Assembly (NCBI GenBank): GCA_045596365.1
Contig: JAZOCE010000004.1
Coordinates: forward strand, 1 to 55,310
Direction: 5' to 3'
DNA: 55,310 bases
Source: RGIG4079 sp045596365
GTDB lineage: Bacteria > Bacteroidota > Bacteroidia > Bacteroidales > Muribaculaceae
Shown: piece by piece, positions 51,427-55,310 of the stretch
Position numbering within the stretch: the first letter of the stretch is position 1
Layout: each line of letters starts with the position of its first letter
Notes under the pieces: generated by a model
What the model was told of the DNA's origin: nothing
Databases searched by the model: none
What the model saw: the letters and a program-made list of their open reading frames with translations, nothing else
Made by a program: the position numbers and the translations under genes

Positions 51427-52626
51427 ATGACAAGCATCAAGGTAAAATTTCGGTCCTCGACAAACGAGAATAAGGAGAGAACAATCTATTATCAAGTAAT
51501 TAAAAATCGTGTAATACGTCAGTTAAAAACGGATTACCGACTCTTTATACACGAATGGGACGAAGACAATAATTCAATAATCATCGACAAAAGCAATCGA
51601 CAGAACTATCTTCAATCCATTGAAGAACGCATTGATTGGGATATTAAGCGATTGCAATCCATCATCAAGCAATTAGAGGACAAGCGAGTAAAATACACAG
51701 ACGATGATATAATATCAATTTTCCAAAAGCAATCCAATGAACAATCGCTATTTAACTTTATGCAGGGTGTTATTACCCGGCTCCAACAAATGGGCAAACA
51801 GCGAACATCGGAAACCTATAGCTGTACTCTTAGAAGTTTTATGCAGTTTCGAGAGAATCAGGATATATTGATGGAAGATATTGACTCGGATTTAATAATA
51901 ATGTATGAGGCTTATTTACGCAATAGAGGACTTACCAAGAACAGCACCTCGTTCTATATGCGAATACTCCGAGCAGTCTATAATCGTGCTGTTGAAAAGG
52001 ATTTGACCACCAATCGAAACCCTTTCAAACACGTTTATACGGGTATTGATAAGACCATAAAGCGATCAATCCCATTAAAAGCGATCAAGCAGATTAAGAA
52101 TCTTGACCTATCAATGCTCCCATCGTTGGACTTTGCAAGGGATATGTTCTTGTTCTCATTCTACACTCGTGGAATGTCGTTTATTGATATGGCATACCTC
52201 AAGAAGAATGACCTAACCAATGGTATACTATCGTACCGAAGACGCAAGACCGGGCAACAACTTTTTATCCGTTGGGAGAAGTGTATGCAGGAGATTGTTG
52301 ATAAGTATAAGAATTCTCTATCGAAATACTTATTACCTATCATAAAACCGATGAATGGAAATGAACGCACACAGTATCAAAATGCGATGTACCTTATCAA
52401 TCGCAAACTCAAAGAGATTGGCAAAATGATAGGTATTCAACTACCTCTTACAATGTATGTGGCAAGGCATTCTTGGGCAAGTGTGGCAAAGAACAAAAAT
52501 GTACCAATATCAGTAATCAGTGAAGGAATGGGGCACGACTCAGAAATGACAACGCAAATTTACTTGGCTTCACTTGATACGGCAATTGTGGATAAAGCTA
52601 ATAGTATGATTTTAAATTCGCTATGA
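51427..52626 (+). CDS. Tyrosine recombinase/integrase next to an invertible promoter
   Basis: 399 residues, Bacteroidetes phage-integrase type. N-terminal arm-binding region 1-45, SAM-like core-binding domain about 105-205 (LFNFMQGVITRLQQMGKQRTS), catalytic domain about 215-399. Catalytic set: R248 (FYTRGMSF), K274 (RRRKTG), R347 (YVARHSW), H370 (GMGH), Y379 (TQIYLAS). The first box II residue is Tyr instead of the usual His (Y-x-x-R-H), as in other Bacteroidetes integrases. The gene ends 21 nt before the left repeat of a 187-bp IR-flanked segment, the standard arrangement for a local promoter invertase. TATCTTTT at 51398 could be its own -7 box. Confidence 0.92.
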   Translation: MTSIKVKFRSSTNENKERTIYYQVIKNRVIRQLKTDYRLFIHEWDEDNNSIIIDKSNRQNYLQSIEERIDWDIKRLQSIIKQLEDKRVKYTDDDIISIFQKQSNEQSLFNFMQGVITRLQQMGKQRTSETYSCTLRSFMQFRENQDILMEDIDSDLIIMYEAYLRNRGLTKNSTSFYMRILRAVYNRAVEKDLTTNRNPFKHVYTGIDKTIKRSIPLKAIKQIKNLDLSMLPSLDFARDMFLFSFYTRGMSFIDMAYLKKNDLTNGILSYRRRKTGQQLFIRWEKCMQEIVDKYKNSLSKYLLPIIKPMNGNERTQYQNAMYLINRKLKEIGKMIGIQLPLTMYVARHSWASVAKNKNVPISVISEGMGHDSEMTTQIYLASLDTAIVDKANSMILNSL

Positions 52627-52647
52627 AACTTTGACAAGGTTATCAAA

Positions 52648-52665
52648 CTCGTATCAAGAGACAAA
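52648..52665 (+). repeat. Left inverted repeat of promoter switch (recombination site)
   Basis: CTCGTATCAAGAGACAAA, 18 bp, perfect inverse of 52817-52834. It is one arm of the invertible segment, 21 nt after the integrase stop. Confidence 0.9.
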
Positions 52666-52675
52666 CCATTTTTTG

Positions 52676-52709
52676 CAAAATTACACAAAATATTGAAAAA
52701 GAAGACAAA
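52676..52709 (-). promoter_or_regulatory. Promoter inside invertible segment, pointing left
   Basis: Minus strand: TTTG (52709 to 52706), 22-nt spacer, TAATTTTG (52683 to 52676). Start of transcription would be a few bases further left, reading through the left repeat toward the integrase 3' end. Confidence 0.7.
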
Positions 52710-52816
52710 ATTGAGGGAAAAATGTGGCTAAGAGTAAAAATAAGAGAGAGAATGTTTAGTAAATCATATTCCATGTTTTATTTATGATATTAAAACACAA
52801 CACATTAAATCTTCGA

Positions 52817-52834
52817 TTTGTCTCTTGATACGAG
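52817..52834 (-). repeat. Right inverted repeat of promoter switch (recombination site)
   Basis: TTTGTCTCTTGATACGAG, inverse of the left copy. With the next bases it forms TTTGTCTC-TTGATAC-GAGACAAA: two 8-bp inverted arms around a 7-bp asymmetric core, the usual design of a tyrosine recombinase site. The left copy has a weaker second arm. Confidence 0.9.
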
Positions 52835-52895
52835 ACAAATTACATATAATACCGAAATAAATTAATTCAACATTTAATAAATTTACATTACAATT

Positions 52896-53522
52896 ATGAA
52901 AAAGTATTTTTTTATCGCTATTACATTCGCAATGGTACTTACTTCTTGCGGAACATCTAAAAGCACAATGACTCCTGCTGTCGAATCAACAAGAAAAGCC
53001 ACAACCAGTTTAGAAGGACAAAAGGTGGTTGCTGAAACAATTAAATTATCTGGTATAGAAAAAGTTGATGCTCTTAATGAAGATGGAACAGACATGATTA
53101 AAATCCCATATAAATGGTTTGCTGGTATAGGTAAAGCTGACAACAAACAAGTTGCAATCGAACTTGCTCAGCGAGAAGCTTATGCTACAATATCTCGCGT
53201 ATTAAATAATGCTGTTATTGATAAAGCACAACGCGGAAATGTTGTAACGAATTATAACGTTCAACAGGCCCTCACCTTACATTGGGAACAAGTTAGTTCA
53301 AGTGTTCAAAAAGCATGCGAGCCATTTGGCAACACCACTATTGAATACAACCCAAGTACTCGAATGTATGAAGCAACTTCAAAAGTTGGAATTCGTGGAG
53401 ACCGTTTTTATCAACTGCTTAACACGGCCGGGGAGTTTAAGCCTTCAAATTTGACCGGAGAAGAACTTGACCAATTTATTCAAACAAATAAATCAATCAT
53501 GGAAGCCGCAAGAGGCAACTAA
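52896..53522 (+). CDS. LPP20-type lipoprotein under the invertible promoter
   Basis: 208 residues. Lipoprotein signal with lipobox VLTSC (Cys19). Residues about 65-180 (WFAGIGKADNKQVAIELAQREAYATISRVLN) resemble the LPP20/lipoprotein-20 family: an Ala-rich helix ELAQREAYATI followed by strands. Family members are outer-membrane lipoproteins of poorly known role. First gene after the promoter switch, so its presence on the cell may be phase-variable. The next gene starts 30 nt later and shares the LPP20-like theme. Confidence 0.78.
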   Translation: MKKYFFIAITFAMVLTSCGTSKSTMTPAVESTRKATTSLEGQKVVAETIKLSGIEKVDALNEDGTDMIKIPYKWFAGIGKADNKQVAIELAQREAYATISRVLNNAVIDKAQRGNVVTNYNVQQALTLHWEQVSSSVQKACEPFGNTTIEYNPSTRMYEATSKVGIRGDRFYQLLNTAGEFKPSNLTGEELDQFIQTNKSIMEAARGN

Positions 53523-53552
53523 CAGAATTAACTATTTAACATATTGTAGATA

Positions 53553-54584
53553 ATGAGAATTTGTTTTTTCCTTTGTCTGCTTTGTATCTATTTTGGGATT
53601 AGTGCTCAACAATATCCACCGGAATGGCTAAAATATACCTCCGGTGGATATATGTATGATATACAAAGCGACTATAATAATCGAGATTTAACTGAAACTA
53701 AATTTAAGAATTATTTATTGGATATTGCTCGAACTAATCTTGCGAAACAAATTCAAGTACAAGTGCAAGATGTGGCAAAGTTGGACAAATTATCTAATAA
53801 TGGAAGAACTTGTATTACTTATTCAAGCAATACAAGTTTCTCTACCGACGTAAATCTTAAATTAGTAGAAACAAAAACATCTTACGACCCAACAACCAAA
53901 CAAGGATTTGCTATTGCATACCTCAATCGTGACGCTGCACGAAATTACTATCAGAACGAGCTAATGCTTGTTTACAATAAGATAGACAACTCGGTGGTGT
54001 TATCTAATAATTTTATTGAAGCCGGATTTAAAACTAAAGCCAAATCAGAGTTTGAATCCTCATTAAAACATTTTGCATTAATTGACAAACCATTGTTTTG
54101 GATGAATATATTTGGTGCATCACAGTCAGAGTTAACTGATTGGACCGAGCGCTTTAACGCTAAAGAGAGAGAAATTAAGCAAAGGCTTGCCGAATTTAAG
54201 CATTCTACAACCATTTATCTATCATGTTCTGCCGATATTTTCGGGAAATCATACCCTACACTACAAAATGAGCTGAAAGGTCTTTTAGCTGCCGATGGAT
54301 GTAATTTTACAAACAACCCGGCAAATGCTGATTGGGTTATTACTGTGATATGTAATTCCAGAGAACATTCTCAAAAATATTTTAAGGATACAACATCATC
54401 TTATTTTGCATATGTAGATGCACAAATTATAATAGATAAAGTCATCACATCACAACGGATATATGAAAACGAATTATCTTCAAAAGGCGGACACACTAGC
54501 GGATATTCTCAAGCAGCAAAAGATGCCTATAAAAAATTAAAAAAAGATTTAGGACATATAATTACAACAATTATCAAACAATAA
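53553..54584 (+). CDS. Secreted LPP20-related protein of unknown function
   Basis: 343 residues. Signal peptide 1-19 (FFLCLLCIYFGISAQ); no lipobox, so probably periplasmic or exported. Residues about 20-135 start with YPPEWLKYTSGGYMYDIQSD and contain LLDIARTNLAKQIQVQVQD, matching the LPP20 helix-strand pattern of the preceding lipoprotein. The C-terminal half (about 210-340: LSCSADIFGKSYPTLQNELKGLLA then ADWVITVICNSREHS) is an unassigned domain. It probably works with the neighbouring lipoprotein and CsgG-like protein; function unknown. Confidence 0.75.
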   Translation: MRICFFLCLLCIYFGISAQQYPPEWLKYTSGGYMYDIQSDYNNRDLTETKFKNYLLDIARTNLAKQIQVQVQDVAKLDKLSNNGRTCITYSSNTSFSTDVNLKLVETKTSYDPTTKQGFAIAYLNRDAARNYYQNELMLVYNKIDNSVVLSNNFIEAGFKTKAKSEFESSLKHFALIDKPLFWMNIFGASQSELTDWTERFNAKEREIKQRLAEFKHSTTIYLSCSADIFGKSYPTLQNELKGLLAADGCNFTNNPANADWVITVICNSREHSQKYFKDTTSSYFAYVDAQIIIDKVITSQRIYENELSSKGGHTSGYSQAAKDAYKKLKKDLGHIITTIIKQ

Positions 54585-54621
54585 TCACTCCTTATCATTT
54601 TAAAACAAAAAATATCAATAA

Positions 54622-55310
54622 ATGAAGCTCAAAATTATCGGTTGCATTATTATGCTTACTTTATTTGCCCCAGTATTTGGACAAAATAACTCAACAAAAC
54701 GCGTTGCGATTCTTAAAACAATTGATAAAGAGGGACAGATCCCATATGCAGTAAAATTGATGATTCGCAGTAAATTATGTGCGGCAATCACTAACACTCC
54801 GGGTTATGAGGGCTATGACCGTGTAGATGTCGCGTCTATCATGGACGAGCAGGAGTTTCAACGCACAGGCTTGGTCGATGACTCGCAAATCAAAAAATTG
54901 GGGGAAATGGCGGGTGCCGACTATATCCTTATTGCTGAAGCGGCAAGTCTTGGTGGATCTGATATAATTATTACTGCCAAAATTTTAGAGGTAGAGAGTG
55001 GTCGCATGGAAAATGCCTCGGATGTTTATACCAGTTTATCACCGGCTGAATTGGATAAAAATTGTCGCATCCTATCAGGGAAACTGCTTAATCTTAATAT
55101 TGAGACCGGAGCTGTAAAGGGGGAAATTATGATTAACAAAGACAGGTATGTAGGAGAATATATAAATGGCAAACCTCATGGCAAAGGGACTATGCACTAT
55201 GCCTCAGACGATGCTTTTAAACGCAAAAGCTACGAGGGAGACTGGGTGAATGGCAAAAGACAAGGTCATGGCACTTTAATTTGGAATAATGGAAGTCGGA
55301 GGCCAAGCGG
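54622..55310 (+). CDS. CsgG-like/LpoB-like protein with MORN repeats (3' partial)
   Basis: 229 residues visible from ATG 54622; continues past the window. Signal peptide 1-20 (IIMLTLFAPVFGQ). Residues about 25-160 look like the CsgG/LpoB-type domain: RVAILKT, RSKLCAAITNTPGYEGYDRVDVASIMDEQEFQ, LGEMAGADYILIAEA. Then MORN repeats begin: YVGEYINGKPHGKGTMHY and YEGDWVNGKRQGHGTLIW. CsgG is an outer-membrane curli export channel, whereas LpoB activates penicillin-binding proteins; the family alone does not tell. MORN repeats often mediate membrane or protein binding. Same operon as the two LPP20-like genes. Confidence 0.78.
   Translation, partial: MKLKIIGCIIMLTLFAPVFGQNNSTKRVAILKTIDKEGQIPYAVKLMIRSKLCAAITNTPGYEGYDRVDVASIMDEQEFQRTGLVDDSQIKKLGEMAGADYILIAEAASLGGSDIIITAKILEVESGRMENASDVYTSLSPAELDKNCRILSGKLLNLNIETGAVKGEIMINKDRYVGEYINGKPHGKGTMHYASDDAFKRKSYEGDWVNGKRQGHGTLIWNNGSRRPS

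Larger units (their letters stand above)
52648..52834. mobile_element. Invertible promoter segment (predicted inverton), captured OFF
   Basis: Two perfect 18-bp inverted repeats enclose 151 bp (52666-52816) that have no gene but hold a promoter pattern on the minus strand. The adjacent upstream gene is a tyrosine recombinase and the downstream genes begin 61 nt after the right repeat. In the orientation shown the promoter fires toward the integrase; inverted, it would fire into the downstream lipoprotein operon. No plus-strand TAnnTTTG is seen between 52627 and 52895, which fits an OFF state. Architecture is directly visible; the switching itself is inference. Confidence 0.82.

Noticed and set aside
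1..55310. CRISPR array, restriction-modification or known anti-phage system
   Set aside because: No regularly spaced repeats and no Cas, methylase/nuclease or toxin-antitoxin pair was seen; the secreted nuclease is an endonuclease I for extracellular DNA.

Overview
The window looks like the chromosome of a gut Bacteroidales bacterium, most likely Muribaculaceae or a close relative. This rests on TTTG/TAnnTTTG Bacteroidetes-type promoters with weak Shine-Dalgarno sites, several secreted proteins ending in type IX secretion (T9SS) sorting domains, a fused SecDF, a LysS with a C-terminal tail, and Bacteroidetes-style LptE and Mrp. The family assignment is inference; the phylum and order are well supported.

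Layout. 1-4173: end of a beta-propeller protein and a large secreted amidase. 4174-4545: a structured repeat bounded by inverted GTTGAAA repeats. 4530-8118 (minus): an orphan four-gene phage head cassette (small acidic protein, major capsid-like protein, unknown protein, portal-like protein) with its own promoter and no terminase, tail, lysis or integrase genes. 8205-10349: two RNA-modification type genes (mnmD and a U32 protein), divergently transcribed. 10372-21661: secreted endonuclease I, a 2596-residue subtilisin-like protein and a BspA-type leucine-rich-repeat protein. 21693-28232: trmB, mrp, an esterase, aroQ, an in-frame pyruvate kinase/O-methyltransferase fusion, rbfA and a LolC/E-type permease. 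28290-31325: secreted glycerophosphodiester phosphodiesterase. 31382-31454: tRNA-Pro(CGG). 31518-35614 (minus): lysS-gpsA-pgi operon. 35748-36899 (minus): riboflavin synthase and nitroreductase. 36900-37342: intergenic region with a predicted free-standing transcript of about 200 nt. 37343-41081: envelope operon (acyltransferase, sigma-54-type activator, lptE, TPR-like protein, secG). 41301-46249: XRE/cupin regulator, acyl-CoA synthetase, proB, proA and a lipoprotein. 46395-51248 (minus): bcp-recA and secDF.

51427-55310 is the most striking region. A tyrosine recombinase is followed by a 151-bp segment between two perfect 18-bp inverted repeats. A Bacteroidetes-type promoter lies inside and points away from the downstream operon (LPP20-type lipoprotein, related secreted protein, CsgG-like/MORN protein). 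This reads as a phase-variable ON/OFF switch captured OFF. The other leading observations are the orphan capsid cassette, the PK-OMT fusion without the usual PK C-terminal domain, and the predicted small RNA upstream of ribE.
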